Positions 12,841 through 25,347 of a stretch of 64,000 bases of DNA are shown in pieces. The stretch lies in the NCBI GenBank assembly GCA_027596075.1, contig JADGJC010000002.1, forward strand, positions 1 through 64,000. The letters are read 5' to 3'. A program made the position numbers and the translations under genes. Every line of letters starts with the position of its first letter. Position 1 is the first letter of the stretch. The notes under the pieces are model-generated. The model was not told the origin of the DNA and ran no database searches. It saw only the letters and a list, made by a program, of their open reading frames with translations. The stretch is from Rhizophlyctis rosea (taxonomy: Eukaryota; Chytridiomycota; Chytridiomycetes; Rhizophlyctidales; Rhizophlyctidaceae).

Positions 12841-12900
12841 CGCACTCATGAACATTTCACCGCACTCATGAACATTTCACTGCACTCATGAACATTTCAC
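12841..12900. repeat. Three tandem 20-bp units
   Basis: The unit CGCACTCATGAACATTTCAC is repeated three times head to tail with a single base change (TGC for CGC in the third). It lies in the roughly 450-bp gap between the CCCH/SP-RING gene and the old yellow enzyme gene. The rest of that gap holds no recognisable gene. Confidence 0.9.
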
Positions 12901-13051
12901 AAGCGCTCGTATTTTGCAAGAGGGTATTGAGGATACAAGTACAACTAGATACAAGAAAACTACCAGCTAATGCCCCACCTACAAACCTAGTCCTTCCGAG
13001 TCTATCTGACTCGTCAATGCAAATAATCTATATACAATATCGTCTGCATCT

Positions 13052-14268
13052 TTATGCCGCCAAGTGCGTAGCCCCAGCCCCAGCCTGAACTTCCTCCCCC
13101 TTCTCCTCCAACTGCTCCTGATACGTCTTGTACGTAGTGTAGTTCTCCTCCCCACCACCATAGAAGACCTTGCTGAAGATATCATCGTACGCCGTCAATT
13201 CCCATCCATTGCGAAGACGCTCGACAAGATCGGGGTTGGTGATGAAAGGCCGGCCAATACCGATAAGCTCGGCGCGACCACTGGCGACAGCTTCTTCACC
13301 GTTTTCAGCAAGGTAACCACCGGTTAGGAGGAGTGCGGTGGGAGCGGTGACAAGAGGACGGAAGACGTTAAGCTTGGATTGGGAGTGAGGAGGGCCTTGT
13401 TGCCACCCGCCCCAGATGGGTTCAGTGAGATGGATGTAAGCGAGGTTGTACGGCTGCAACCGCTTGAGGACGTAGGTGAAAAGGGCCTCGGGGTCAGAAT
13501 CAGTGCAATCTTGGCCGTCCAACCAGGGAGAGAGACGGACAGCAACTTTGGAGGCGGGGATCTTGGCAACGATGGCGTCAATGGTTTCGAAGAGGAAACG
13601 AGCACGGTTTTCGAAGCTGCCACCATATTGGTCGGTACGGATGTTGGAGGAGGATTGGAGGAACTGGTCGAAGAGGTAGCCATGGGCGGCGTGGAGCTCA
13701 ACACCGTCAAAGCCGGCTTCTTGGACAGCGAGACGGGCGCTTTCGGCGATTGCAGCGGTGGTGCTGTGGATTTCGTCGACGGCAAGGGCGCGGGGGACGT
13801 CTTTGCCCTTTGTTGGCAACTCGCTGGCGGAGACTGGTGGCTTGTTGTCAGGTTGAAATTCGGCCTTGGAGGCGCGACCGACGTGCCATAGCTGTGCGTA
13901 GATGTATCCGCCCTTGCGGTGCACGGCGTCAGTAGCCTTCTTCCATCCAACAGCTTGTTCGGGGTTCATAATCGCAGGAACGTGGGCATCTGGATGCGAA
14001 AACAAACTGATTAGAGATTTGCACACATGACCGATCAGCAAACTAAAAGATGCTTACATCCAACACCAGTAGCCGCAGCCGTAGTACCCTCAGAAATGAT
14101 CAAACCGCCCTCAGAGGCGCGCTGCCCATAGTGCTTGGCATTGATGTCGTTGGCGACTTCTCCGGGCGATCTCGAGCGAGTCATAGGACCCATGACGATC
14201 CGGTGCTTCAATTCCATATCACCGACCTTGAACGACGAGAAGAGGTGGGGATGGGCGGTGACGGTCAT
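13052..14268 (-). CDS. Old yellow enzyme family NADH:flavin oxidoreductase
   Basis: FMN-dependent ene-reductase that reduces activated C=C bonds of unsaturated carbonyl compounds using NAD(P)H; related to yeast OYE and plant 12-oxophytodienoate reductase. Two exons (14268-14058, 13989-13052) joined in frame (GVG-YAHVP), giving about 381 residues, near family length. Visible signatures: HRIVMGPMTRSRS near the N-terminus, AQLWHVGR, the active-site block GFDGVELHAAHGYLFDQF, the stretch RTDQYGGSFENRARF, and the phosphate-binding end GIGRPFITNPDLVERLRNG. The His pair usual for substrate binding appears as HAAH. No signal peptide is evident, so it is probably cytosolic. Confidence 0.94.
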
Positions 14269-14956
14269 TTTGCTTTGTTGCTGTGTGTTGACGGGATGTG
14301 GAGGAAGGTATTGATAGCAGGCCGAGACTTGATGTTTTACTGTGAAATCGACGAGCTCACAGGGAAAACCGGCATAACCCGCCTTTTATATGCTGACGTC
14401 CCATCACCCTGTACCACCAACGTCCTCATAATCGTCATGGCCTTGGATAAACTACGGAACTGGGCCAGGCACAAAATTTGATAACGCTGTCAAATCCATA
14501 AATTGTTTGAATCGGTGAGCTCGGTAAATTGTGAAGCCGACCGAAATATCAAATGTCCGCACCAGGCCAGGCATTTGAAATTGAAATTTGGTCCAAAAAA
14601 CGCGTGCTGAAAAATGCGGTGGAAATTCCATAGAATCTTTCCCACAGAAAGCCATCGAAATTTAGCGAAAGATATCAAGGGGTATGGCTACCCGTTCAGT
14701 CCGTCGGACCTCGGACCACAAGCCACATTGATAAATGAAGGGCCTGATCACCCAATTGACAGTTCAAAGCCAGTCATAACTAGGGAAACATTCATTTTTT
14801 GTACAGTATGTAACAAAATAAAAAAGGAAACGAGAAAAGGTATAAATTTGAAGTTGTCGAAATCCCCTCCAACCCCCGAGCACATCATAGAACAGCAAAC
14901 TCGAGCTCCTTCATAGTAACATGGAGGCTCTCGTCATGTTGAGAACATCACAAACA
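14269..14956. other. Intergenic region upstream of the OYE gene
   Basis: About 690 bases between the OYE start codon and the end of the MIT-domain gene. It must contain the OYE promoter. A short A-rich region is near 14810-14850. No gene, RNA or repeat was recognised. Confidence 0.4.
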
Positions 14957-17439
14957 TCATTCAAACCCCATCCCTGCCCCACTAGTGGTGGAGTAGAAAA
15001 GGGACGCATCAGCAAGCGATTGAACACTACGTGCACCAGCACCAGGCGTCTCCTCCCGCCTCCCGCTGGTCGGACCACTAATGCGCCGTACAACATTAAC
15101 TCCATGCTGCTGCCCACCCGGCAACCCCGCCGCCAACCCCTGCCGATGCGTATCCCTAAATCCTGGTGGACCATGCGCTAAAGGTGGAGATTCGGAGAAA
15201 TGCGAGGAAGGAGAGGACGAAAACGATGGTGGCTCAGATGGGTTGAATCGGGGCACCACGCTGTCCATAGCAGGAGGCGGGCGGGGAGGAAGTGCGGCAC
15301 GGGTTTCCGGCGTGTTTAATGGGGATGGAAGTTCGTTCATTGAATCTGGGACTGGGGATGCCCCTGATGCCTTCGCTTCCTTCTTCCGTTTCGCCGATTC
15401 CTTTAACTTATCCCATCGCTCTTTGTACCGTTGCATGGCCACATTCTGCACAAACCGCTCAGTGCAAATTCGACAGATTCTGAGAAATTGCCTCCACGCA
15501 CCTGCTTCTCGCTTTCCTCCCGCACTCTATTGAGTTCGTCTTCCAACTCTGCGATGCGTTGTGCAGCGGATGCTAAAGAATTTTGCGTTAGATGCACTGA
15601 TCAATAAGGTGAAAATTGTAGGCAGCTGCCCATACTTGATGACATATCCGCCGCACTCATATGCGGCTTATATTGCGAAGGATGAGGGACTGGCCCAGTG
15701 CGGATGCCGCTCGCGCTTTGGTTGTGCATCAGCCGCTTTGCCTGCTTTTGAAAGTCCTGTCGGAATTGGATAATACTGCTTCGCAGCAAGTTGTTCTCTT
15801 CCGCAGCCTGGTGTGCGTGGCGTCAATAAAACGTGCGTTGTATAACACAGTTCCATCATTGCTTACCCTTTCTAGCAAGGCAACCTTCCGCGTGAGCATG
15901 TCGATAGTCTGCTTCAATTGCTCATTTTCAATTTGATATTCCTCAAGGGTCTTTCGCGGCCGTATCCCGCTATTAAGGATTATCAGCATGCTCAATATGC
16001 AAGTTTGCAATCTTTGTGGAATACGCACCTTTGTCCACGCTGCGCGGCAGTTACTCCTAAAGGCTGCATTGTCTCGATGCCCACCGTTGCTCTTCGCCCC
16101 GCCCCGCCAAAGAAATTGGAATCGACAGATGCAGTGGTATTGACGAGATCCGCATTGTACTGAGCAGGTTGGAGCGACGATTGACCCATACTAGGAAGTG
16201 GGCTGCTGATAGGGGATCCCGCAGAATTATGTGGTGGAATTACAAAATATGAGTTAAGCATGGTGGTGCTGCGTAATGGGTCGTTCTCCATATGGTCTAA
16301 ATTGTGGGAGTTCAGTATCGTCTATTGCTTTCAGCAACGTCGCTGACGTGACGTACCCGCTGGTCGCCCGCTCGTCTGTGACGAAGGCGAGAGAACGGTG
16401 TTCACTTGCAATTGTGGAGGCTCATTTCCAAGTGGGGCGGTTGTGAAAGCTACCGGACCAGTTACGGAGATTTTCTGCACAAGATTCTCCACAACCTCCC
16501 AAAACTTATTGAACGGATCCTCCGGGTCATTATCCGGTTGCGCTTGATCGTTCAGCATCAGGTAAGACTGCAGTACGGAGTTGCCTGAAGACTGCTGTGA
16601 TTCATCTAGGGAAGTGACCGGAACCGTGGCGACGCTCCCTCGCGTGTTGTTGGCAAGCATTACTGCATAAAGTGCATTAGTTTGTTGTTTTGTCAAATCT
16701 TGTGTGATGGCGCTTACTTTGCTGATTGACACTCGGATCACGTAGCATCTCGTTCATCAAAACGCTGTCGTCTCCGGACTGGCCAACAAAGTAGTGTCTA
16801 GAACCATACATCGATCCGGACCCTCCATTTTGGCTATATAATGCACTGGCATGGCTGGGAACATTCACGAAAGGCGCGGGTTGGAGAGAACGTGGATGTG
16901 AGGGTTGGGTTGCATCCCGGAGGGATGCTCGCGTTGGCGGTGCAAGGTAAGCAGGCCCACGAGACGATCGCGAACTGATAGGAGATGTGAGGCGATCAGA
17001 GGGTACCTGTGCGGGAGACGACTCCTTGCCCTTCCCCAAGCGGCGCTGAAGCTCTTTCCCTTGTCTTGTATGGCTCGCGTACAGCAATTTCAAAGTCTTC
17101 ACCGCCTGCACAGATATGATATTAGCTCATGGGCAAAACTACCGTACTTTCTGACAGATTGTTCTCTTCACCTCCGGATCATTGGTGTCATTGATAGCGA
17201 GCAGATACTGTTCTGCTCACAACAGATTGTCAGCCATAGTTTTTTGTGGCATTATACCTCCATACACCTTACCAGCTGCTTTGAAGTACGCGTCAACCGC
17301 CTGTGGATACAAGCCCCTCTCTGTAAAGTCTTCGGCTTGGCTTCCATATCTATGAGCCTAAAGTGGCCAGTCAGCACCTACAACACCCCACAATACGACA
17401 GTCCGGGCAACTCACTAGAACAGCTGGACTTTCTTCCAT
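14957..17439 (-). CDS. MIT-domain coiled-coil protein, possibly NRBF2/Atg38-like
   Basis: Spliced minus-strand gene. Exon 1 starts MEESPAVL (17439) and joins across GTGAGT...TTTAG to AHRYGSQAEDFTERGLYPQA, then to a helical hairpin ending TLKLLYASHTRQGKELQRRL. Together these make an N-terminal MIT (microtubule-interacting and trafficking) three-helix domain of about 75 residues. A disordered middle contains DPEDPFNKFWEVVENLVQKI and a PVAFTTAPL motif. A coiled coil follows (EYQIENEQLKQTIDMLTRKV), and the C-terminus is basic then Pro/Ser-rich. N-terminal MIT plus a later coiled coil is the plan of NRBF2/Atg38, which links subunits of the autophagy PI3-kinase complex. ATG5 is also in this window, but the assignment to NRBF2 is a guess from architecture. 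Other MIT proteins act with ESCRT-III. Confidence 0.7.
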
Positions 17440-18339
17440 CGGCAACCGAAAACTCAGTTGCAAAACAAAGGGTTTCTTGAAAACAATTACAAAGTAGTCA
17501 CCACAAGCCGGCCAAATTAATGCCAATCAACTTTGATATCTGGGTGCTAAAGTTGGTGTTATTTTGAAGACTAGATTGTTGACAGCGGTATCAGATTTGC
17601 AGAGCAAGTGGGGAAGTCAGCGAGGAATAAGTTGAGACGACATTTGCGTGAAAACATCGTTGCCTCCGAGGAACGGTCGGCGGACATACGCACGTACCAG
17701 GCAACGCTATTGGTTCTTTTGGACTGTTCGTTCAATAGAGAAGGTGGTTGGCAATTCGATAAATTATAAATAATGAGGGAATGGGAATGAAAGCGAACTT
17801 GGGTAAGGCAATCGAAGCAGAGAGATTGGCCAACTGAGGAGTCGTTGAGGACCAACTGAGGACTTTGGGAGGATTCGCAAGTTTCACCGCCAGTCACTTG
17901 ATCAGCGCGTTTGATGAAATCGACGCCACAAAACGGCCAAAGCAAGGGTGAATGGGGCCTGTGTCACAATAAATGCCCAAAGTCATGCGTCTGGCTGGGC
18001 ACACTGTCCGGACTCCGCATCTGGGGGACAGCATTTGTCCGAAACGATGGGCATCCACCAACTGCAGTCTCATCATGCTGTCAGTGCCACTTGGAGTTTT
18101 TGTTGGCTGCTCACATTCATCTTTTGGCACCTGGTTGTTCGAGACCTTGCCCGCATCACGACTCGTTGCCTTCAAAACCCTCGCGAATGTTCTTCAACGT
18201 TTTACACCCAACTATAAGCTATCAATCCACTTAGTCAGACAAGCCGCAACACCAAACGTTCCTCTCTCAATAGGCCTGAGCAGGGTCCGCCTTTTCCACT
18301 TCAGACAATCTTTGCAGACAGAGCCACAAGGCGAACGAT
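17440..18339. other. 900-bp gap with possible short minus-strand coding
   Basis: The divergent promoters of the MIT-domain gene and the 18340 gene lie here. A minus-strand frame at about 17945-17800 encodes a Cys-containing stretch (FCGVDFIKRADQ ... LCFDCLTQ) with no ATG at its head. It may be an exon of a small gene or chance. No other feature was seen. Confidence 0.35.
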
Positions 18340-20331
18340 ATGGATTCCGACTTTGACGATGGACTAGGGGACATAGTTGATCTCCACGCGGTCTCAGACG
18401 GAGACGAGTTTATGAGTGATCTTGGGATGTCTATGGGGGGCCTGAGTATTGAAAAGGGGGGTCTAGATAGTTTTTCAGCGGGAAGCAAGTCGACGAGCGG
18501 GGGATTGGTGGGAAGGCCAGATAGCGATTCAATCTTCGCATCCGGCAGCTCTTCGTCGGCAGTGGCATGTTTGCCTCAGCTATCACCATTCCGAGCACCC
18601 AAAAGCCTGTTCTCGACCATGGAAAGTCCAACACATCAACGTCGAGAGAGCATCGCTTTGTTCAGAAATCTCGCAAAAGGTCAGCGCGTCTGTATGTCCT
18701 TTCGCTTGCAATCCAGTCTGAATGTTTGAATGACAGGTGACAACTTGGAATCCATTGAAGATGAGGACTTTATGATGCAATCGCCTTTTCGGAAAGATCG
18801 CGAACTATCTCCTGATTTTGACGATGTGGCTCATGTTTCGTCCCCTGCCTTCAAGTAAGTGGTGGTGGACTTCCTTTCGGTTTCTATGAGAAGCCGATGC
18901 TGAGTTATAGAGAAGAATATCTGGCTTCAATTTCAGCAGCACGCCGTCCGGATCAGCTCAAATGCCATCAAATGACTTGATGGGAAAGAGTTCGACGCCA
19001 CTTTTTACGCAGTCACATCCCTCACCAGCAGCAGGCACATTCATGGACGAAAGCCCGCAAATCTTGGTACGAGCTCAGAGAGTGACCTTTCGGGAACACA
19101 ACATTGCTAACATATCATTGTGAAGCAGAAAACTCCCAAACCTAGTCTATTCGGCCGATTCCAAGAACCAAGCCATTCCAACAACTATTCACCAGCATCA
19201 TCAGATGACGTGTTTTTTGGTACGCCGACTTTGAAGGAGAAAGCTGCTTTTGAAGCATTGAATCGCACAATCGCCGAAGCTACGCCTAAACCGCAGGCAT
19301 CAATATCGAGAACCCCCGCTCAGGCAGCAACCACATTTGGTAAGTAAAAGTCCTATGACGAAAGCGTATGCGTGCGGGCGAGCTAATGGACTTCTGTAGG
19401 TGACGAATTGATGACCCAATCTCCCGCTGACACGCCCAATCAGTTCACGAGCCCAATGATCACGAACATTCCGGCACCATTCCAATTCACAGCCAGTCCT
19501 AAGAGCGCAACTCCTGCCAGCGTCACAGCAAAATCAAAAAGTGTCAAGCGGTTGATACCGCCCTCGAAATTGAGACCATTCGGCAAAAGCAGAACTTCAC
19601 TAAATGCTTCACGAAAAGTAAGAGCGGTCAATTCGATCTTCCGATTTACATATCCTGACAAACTTCTTCAGGACGCCGGCACGCCCGTAGAACTGAACGT
19701 CGACATATCAATGGACCTTCCATCGCATTCCGCAGATGTCTCATATACAATGAGCGCATTCAGAGATGGAATCAGGTCTCAACCGGCGTTCAGCAACATA
19801 TCACCAACACGAAATGAGCCCAGCCCCGCAATGACATCTATACCACGCCCATCCTCAGTTCTTCGGCGAAACAGTCAGGTGGAGGATGACGCAAGAGGAC
19901 CAACATCACCGAATTCCACGTATATACCAAAACCATGCGTATCACCGAAACGGAAGATTGGGGAGAAGTTCGTTGCAGAACCTGCGGCGGATGCATCACG
20001 ATTGAAGTTTGGAAGGGGTGCGTCGCGGTTGCCTCACTTCAATGCGCCAAAGGTTACTTCCACGGCATTTCCCGTGCCGAAGAGGATTCCGACGTCTACT
20101 GTGGTGCCAACGGCTGGTAGGCAGATTGAAACTCATTTGTTATGTTGTGCTTGCGAATCATTGCTGACTGTGGTCATGACCCCTTCAGATTCACCATCTT
20201 TGATGCCGACACCAACTTCATCGACCTCCACTGGCACGACAACAACAACAAAAAGGACCGGTATACCGGCTCGTCCGCGACTCATGCAACCCAGAAGTTA
20301 CGTATCGAAGCTGAGACCACCTACAGGATAG
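18340..20331 (+). CDS. Disordered Ser/Pro-rich protein of unknown function
   Basis: Several exons with GT-AG joins; the last intron (about 20117-20188) joins VPTAG to DSPSLMPTPT and the frame stops at 20331. The start MDSDFDDGLGDIVDLHAVSD is the first ATG of the frame. The protein is low in hydrophobic residues and rich in Ser, Pro and Thr. Many short SP/TP steps (for example FMMQSPFRKDREL, MTQSPADTP) look like sites for proline-directed kinases such as CDKs. Acidic and basic patches alternate. No fold or family is recognised, so a cell-cycle link is only a suggestion from the SP/TP density. Confidence 0.65.
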
Positions 20332-20575
20332 CATCTGAGGTTATGAATGCATTTGCGCTAGCGCCACTTTACCATGCCGAAGTCCACCACAACGGCTTCC
20401 AGATACCAAATAGATTTGTTGTTTGATGTGTGAAAGGAGAACGTTGATGTATATGTCATGTGAGAGGGCAATCCACGACTATTGTTGATTGCGACAGGGG
20501 TCATAGGCAAAAGCGCTATTATTCCCAGGGGTATCGGCAACAGGAATATACATGGCCACACAGCATCACCAACTT

Positions 20576-21253
20576 TCACTCGTCCGCCTCCTGTGAAGCT
20601 GTACCAGTCTTCTTATACTTCCAGATATCCACCAAAGAATCCTGATTCAGCTTCCCTGCAGCGCGTTTGGAAATTTTGGTCCCCTTGAATCCAACTTCCT
20701 TCATTTTCGACATGAACTCCTCATGGACGAGTGGATCTCTCCTTTCATATGCGATGAAGACTACGCTCTTGGCGTTTGTAAGATTGGATATTGTGTGCGC
20801 TAATGGGGAGGCGAAGCTGATGTCGTACATGACGTCTGCACCGCATACTATATCGTATGGTGGTGATATTGTTTCGGGGTCTGGGTTTATGGCATGGGAG
20901 TTCCAGTCGAGGACTGTGGTTGTGAGTGTGGTGTTGGGTGGGAGGTCGGGAGTGTTTAATGCGATGTTATCTTTTAGGATTGGGCCGTTGATTACGTGCG
21001 GTTGGTCGGTGAGGGTTACGTGTGCGCCGTGGTAAGCGGCTGTGAGGCCTACGATTCCTGTTCCGGTGCCTAGGTCTATTAGGCGTTTGGCGGTGAGGGA
21101 GAGTTTGGATTTTGTGTGGAGGGAGGTGAGGTAGAGGGCTAGGTCGTGGCCGCCTGGCCATACTGTCGTTCCTGAGGTGCCGGAGTCTGTGCTTTGGACC
21201 AGTTTGAGCGTTTGCGTTGGGGAAAGTGTCAGGTGGTAAAGATCTTGGGTCAT
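20576..21253 (-). CDS. METTL21/nicotinamide N-methyltransferase-like methyltransferase
   Basis: Single-exon frame of 225 residues. The start is the first ATG (MTQDLYHLTL), upstream of which only a GTG extends the frame. S-adenosylmethionine-binding motif I is clear (LIDLGTGTGIVGLTAAYHGA), followed by an acidic position after the second strand (VTLTDQP). The substrate-side motif CGADVMYD and the preceding block TTTVLDWN fit the Methyltransf_16 family. Members methylate lysines of chaperones or elongation factors, or act on small molecules, so the substrate cannot be named. No targeting signal is seen. The gene lies tail-to-tail with the gene ending at 20331. Confidence 0.85.
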   Translation of the reverse strand: MTQDLYHLTLSPTQTLKLVQSTDSGTSGTTVWPGGHDLALYLTSLHTKSKLSLTAKRLIDLGTGTGIVGLTAAYHGAHVTLTDQPHVINGPILKDNIALNTPDLPPNTTLTTTVLDWNSHAINPDPETISPPYDIVCGADVMYDISFASPLAHTISNLTNAKSVVFIAYERRDPLVHEEFMSKMKEVGFKGTKISKRAAGKLNQDSLVDIWKYKKTGTASQEADE

Positions 21254-21773
21254 TGTGATTCGTGAGGGATGTGAGCACTCTTGGGACAGCAGATCTATCG
21301 GCTTTGCACAATGTTCGCTTGCTCTTCTGTAATTACTGGCAGCTGCCACAGTCGCAAGTCAGCGAGTGTACCAGTCTGTTGCACTATGAAAAGTTAACTA
21401 CCTGCTGCAGCATGGGAAAGCGGTAACGAAATGGGGATGAGAAGCGCAATGCAGCATCATGCAGTGATTATGCAGGGAAAAAACTTGTGCGGATGAACCA
21501 TCAACCGACAGTCCCAGACCAGTCCCAATTGTCCGGAACCTTGTCAAAAATAGCTCCAAATAGAGTTCCCGCATAATGATCCCAACAATGGAAATCGCCA
21601 CGTTTGGGGCCGGCACGGAACCCTATTGAAAACACCGCCTTCCCTCCCTTCCCTGTTTTTTCACATTCTTTCTCTCACACTTTCGACGACTTTTTGCGAG
21701 AGCCGTTACTTTCTTCAAAAGGAGGACTTTCTCTTTGTTGGTGTGCTCCCTTGAGTAGTCCACCCACCTCGAG
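21254..21773. promoter_or_regulatory. Divergent promoter region, methyltransferase and S1P lyase
   Basis: 520 bases between two diverging start codons. A pyrimidine-rich tract (21630-21730) precedes the lyase start, as is common upstream of fungal genes. No TATA box or RNA gene was recognised. Confidence 0.4.
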
Positions 21774-23837
21774 ATGGATGTCGCCAGTCTTCGACCCCTT
21801 CTTCTCACACGCCTCCAACTGGCATCCGCCAACCCCATCGTCGTCACGCTCAAAAATGCCATCTTCTTGTACGTTCTATACCGGTGGCTAGGAAGAAGTG
21901 CCCGTGAGATCGGCCTCAATGGATTTGCTGGCGCTCTGCGGAAGCTGTATGCGTACATACTGCAGGTAAGTAAACTCACAACAAAACGTACTCAAGTGGC
22001 CAGGAAACCTCACACGCTTTGACAGAGGACAATCAAAGCGGCTCGTTCCGCCGTTCCTGCGGCGAATGCAGCAGTGCGTAAAGAAGTCGAAAAGTCTATC
22101 GCCAGCATCGAAAAGAGCATGTGCCCGGATGTTCCTGGGGAGAAGAAGTACACCGAATTGCCGGCAGTTGGATTGTCGGCGGCTGCGGTCCGCTCTGAAC
22201 TCAAAAAGTGAGACGCCGGTCAAGGATCGATGGATTTATCTGAATGCTAACATGTCTCATATGTGCCACAGGTATCATGAGATGGGACATGTTGACTGGC
22301 AAGGCGGAAAGGTGTCCGGTGCAATCTACCACGGCGGTGAAGAAGTATCGAGGCTCGCTACCAGCGCATTTGAAATGTTTAGTCTGACCAACGTACGTAC
22401 ATATGGCATTTGGAAGCATGAATGATCTTTCTTTTGTACGTCAGACTCAATCAATTTACACTACTTTACAGCCCCTCCATCCGGAAGTGTTCCCTGGTAT
22501 AAGGAAGATGGAAGCAGAGATTGTCGCTATGGTCTTGTCCATGTACAATGCACCACCTGGGGCATGTGGTAGTGTCACTTCCGGAGGTACAGAGAGTTTG
22601 CTCATGGCTGTCAAGACTTACCGCGATATGGCACGAGAGGTGCGAGGTGTAACCGAGCCGGAAATGTATGATAATGATATCACCTTCAGTTCGTTATATT
22701 GCCTTGGGCGTCACTAACATGACAACTCTACAGGGTAGTGCCAACCACCGTCCACGTAGCAATCGACAAAGCCGCCCAATACTTCAAAGTGAAACTCATC
22801 CACATCCCCGTCGACCCCACCACCGGCAAAGTCGACGTCAAAAAAGTCGCCAAAGCCATCACCCGCAACACCATCATGCTCGCTGGCTCGGCACCCAACT
22901 TCCCTCACGGCATCATCGACGACATCCCAGCCCTTGCAGCATTGGCTAAAAAACGCAGAATAGGGATGCACGTGGATTGCTGTTTGGGCGGGTTCATTGT
23001 GCCATTTATGGAGAAAGCTGGCATGCCCTTGCCCCATTATTGTGATTTCAGAGTGGACGGTGTGACGTCTATTTCGGTTGATACGCACAAGTATGGGTTT
23101 GCGCCGAAGGGGAGTTCGGTGGTTATGTATCGGAGTAAGGAGATCAGGAACTATCAGTATTTCATTACGACGGAGTGGCCAGGTATGGAGGAAGATGTGA
23201 AGTTTGTCTGATGAGCAAGATATGCAGGGCATTTGGTTGATCAGTTTTTCAACAGGAGGTATATATGCATCCCCAAGTATAGCCGGTTCACGACCTGGTG
23301 CCTTGATCGCAGGTTGCTGGTCTGCGCTTGTTCGGTTTGGAGAAAGTGGCTATGTAGAGACTACAAAGGAAATTGTTGAAGCTGCTCGCCGCATTCGGGA
23401 CGGGTATGTGCATGAAAGTATACTTCAAAAAAATGGGTTGCCAGATATCGCTGACACATCACATTTGACCCCTTTCAAGAATCGCCCAAATGCCCTACCT
23501 AAAAATCGTTGGCGAACCCCTCGTCTCGGTAGTCGCATTCTACGCCGTATCGCCAATCAAAACATACGGAGTTGCAGATTTGCTGTCTCGCAAGGGTTGG
23601 CACTTGAACGTGCTGCAAAATCCGCCCGCCATCCACATTGCCTGCACGGTGTTGACTGTGCCAGCGGTGGACACGCTACTGGGAGATATAAAGGAGGCGG
23701 TTCAGGCTTTGCTCAAAGATCCTGGCGCGGGAGATGGAGACGTTGCCGCGATTTACGGCACGGCTGCTAATGTACCAGATAGAAGTATAGTTGCAGATGT
23801 GACTAGGGGTTTTTTGGATGCGCTCACCAAGATTTAG
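21774..23837 (+). CDS. DPL1: Sphingosine-1-phosphate lyase
   Basis: PLP-dependent enzyme of the ER membrane that cleaves phosphorylated long-chain bases to a fatty aldehyde and phosphoethanolamine, the exit step of sphingolipid breakdown. At least six introns. Exon 1 (21774-21965) encodes an N-terminal segment with a hydrophobic stretch ([19 protein letters not shown]) that fits the single membrane anchor. Family blocks follow in order: [24 protein letters not shown] sequence, [78 protein letters not shown], and the PLP-lysine motif [17 protein letters not shown]. The C-terminal part ([14 protein letters not shown] and beyond) is complete. Length and order match Dpl1/SGPL1. Confidence 0.96.
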
Positions 23838-24048
23838 GTTGTGTAGAATTTTGTGATTCGGGCAAGGAAGCAAGTTGTTAGGTAGATTAGGTAGGATAGC
23901 GCATGAGGCCTCGTACACTCAAATATGGGCGACCTCTTCTGATACGGCATGCCATGAGATGTGAGCACAGGAGTCGGCTCCGAATTATCAAATGTTCTGT
24001 TATGTTGTGAAATTATATACATTTCCAAGAAGAAACAAGATGAGTATT

Positions 24049-25347
24049 TCAGGCGTTTCCTTCGGGTACAAATTCACTTCTATCCGCCAATGGTTTGGCC
24101 GGTGGCGTGGCCGGTGCTGGTGCTGGTGCTGCGGGAGGAGGGGGACTGCGGAATGGATGAGGGAAGGCGGGGATAGGTGGTAAGGGTGTGTCTTTCACGA
24201 TGGGTTTAGCAGGCTTTGTAGGGAAGATCCAATCCATGGACAGCAGTAGGGCGAATACCCCGACGGCCATCCCTGATTAAGGACGGTAGAGCTAAGTAAT
24301 CAGACCACAACGATATGAAAAAGGATCGAACTTACAAACAATAGTCCTAGTAGTCTCCACCTTCATCGTCTCAATCTTCGTCTTCAGATCGCTCAATTTA
24401 ATCACCAGCCGATGATGGATTTCCTGAATCCTCAGATCGGTATCAGTCCCGACTTCCCTTCCATCCGTCTTGTGGTTGTTGATGTCCATCCCAATCTCCG
24501 ACTTCAAGGAACCCAGCATCTCAGAAAACTTCTGGTTTAGGTTCTCGATTTCGCGCATGATGCTTTCTGTGTCGGATTTCAGTGTGGCAGAGTCGTTTTG
24601 GCGAAGGAGTTGCAGTTCGTTGCGGAGTTCTTGGAGGTGGGCTTTGTAAAGGTAGGTTTGCTAAAAAAACACAGCAGTAGGATGGGAATTGATTTTGTAA
24701 GCTGCATGCACCTTGTGAAGTAGGCCGTCTATCTCGGAACGTTGGAAACCACTCACATTTTCTAGGTCTGTCTTCGACAAAATGTTGGATCGAATTGATA
24801 GAGTACTAGAGTAAAATTCAGCGCCATTGTCCAAGCAACACAGCAGGTTCCGCTACAGGCAGTCGTGCACGAACCTATCAACAAGCAACGCATTGATGGT
24901 CCTCATGATAGCAACAGCCTGTCCTCGCGTGAATCCCTGTCTTTCCAACTGCCGGACGAGTTTATATGTATCAAAATTGAATTTCGACGTGACCCCTCGG
25001 CGTTGATTGTCTATGGATGATCGGACATAAGTGGATATTACTGACAGCAACGCTGGAGGGAGGTTTGGCGGTATTAAGGGGGTGGTAGGTGTGCGCGAAG
25101 AATTTGGTGGCGTGGCATCGGCTAACGATGCTGGTCTTGATAGGTTACTGCTATGACGCCGACATGGCGTTTTTGAGTTGCGTGCGTTGGAGCGCGAAAC
25201 TGTTGCTACAGGGGTGAAAGGTGGAAATCTAACGGGACGTCCTGGTTGCGGGATGGCAGTTTAGTGTTGACTTCGGGTGGCGAATGCTCATACTTGACGA
25301 ATACCTGCTCGACCTGCGCTAGTGGTGATTCTTGCACAAAACAGCAT
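24049..25347 (-). CDS. MCUR1/CCDC90-like (DUF1640) mitochondrial protein
   Basis: Homologues are inner-membrane coiled-coil proteins; animal MCUR1 is linked to the calcium uniporter, and fungal members to cytochrome oxidase or respiratory fitness. The model starts MLFCARITTSAGRAG (25347). An intron of about 60 bases follows, then an Arg/Ser/Pro-rich segment, together a plausible mitochondrial presequence. The family signature FDTYKLVRQLERQGFTRGQA (about 24920-24990) is clear, followed by a long coiled coil (MREIENLNQKFSEMLGSLKS ... LSDLKTKIETMKVETTRTIV). A C-terminal hydrophobic span (GMAVGVFALLLSMDWIF) and a Pro/Ala-rich tail end the protein. The first donor (GTATTC) is not ideal, so the N-terminus is less certain than the rest. 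Confidence 0.85.

Noticed and set aside
13379..13891. Plus-strand Gly-rich frame opposite the old yellow enzyme
   Set aside because: The minus strand carries a clear enzyme; this is a mirror frame.
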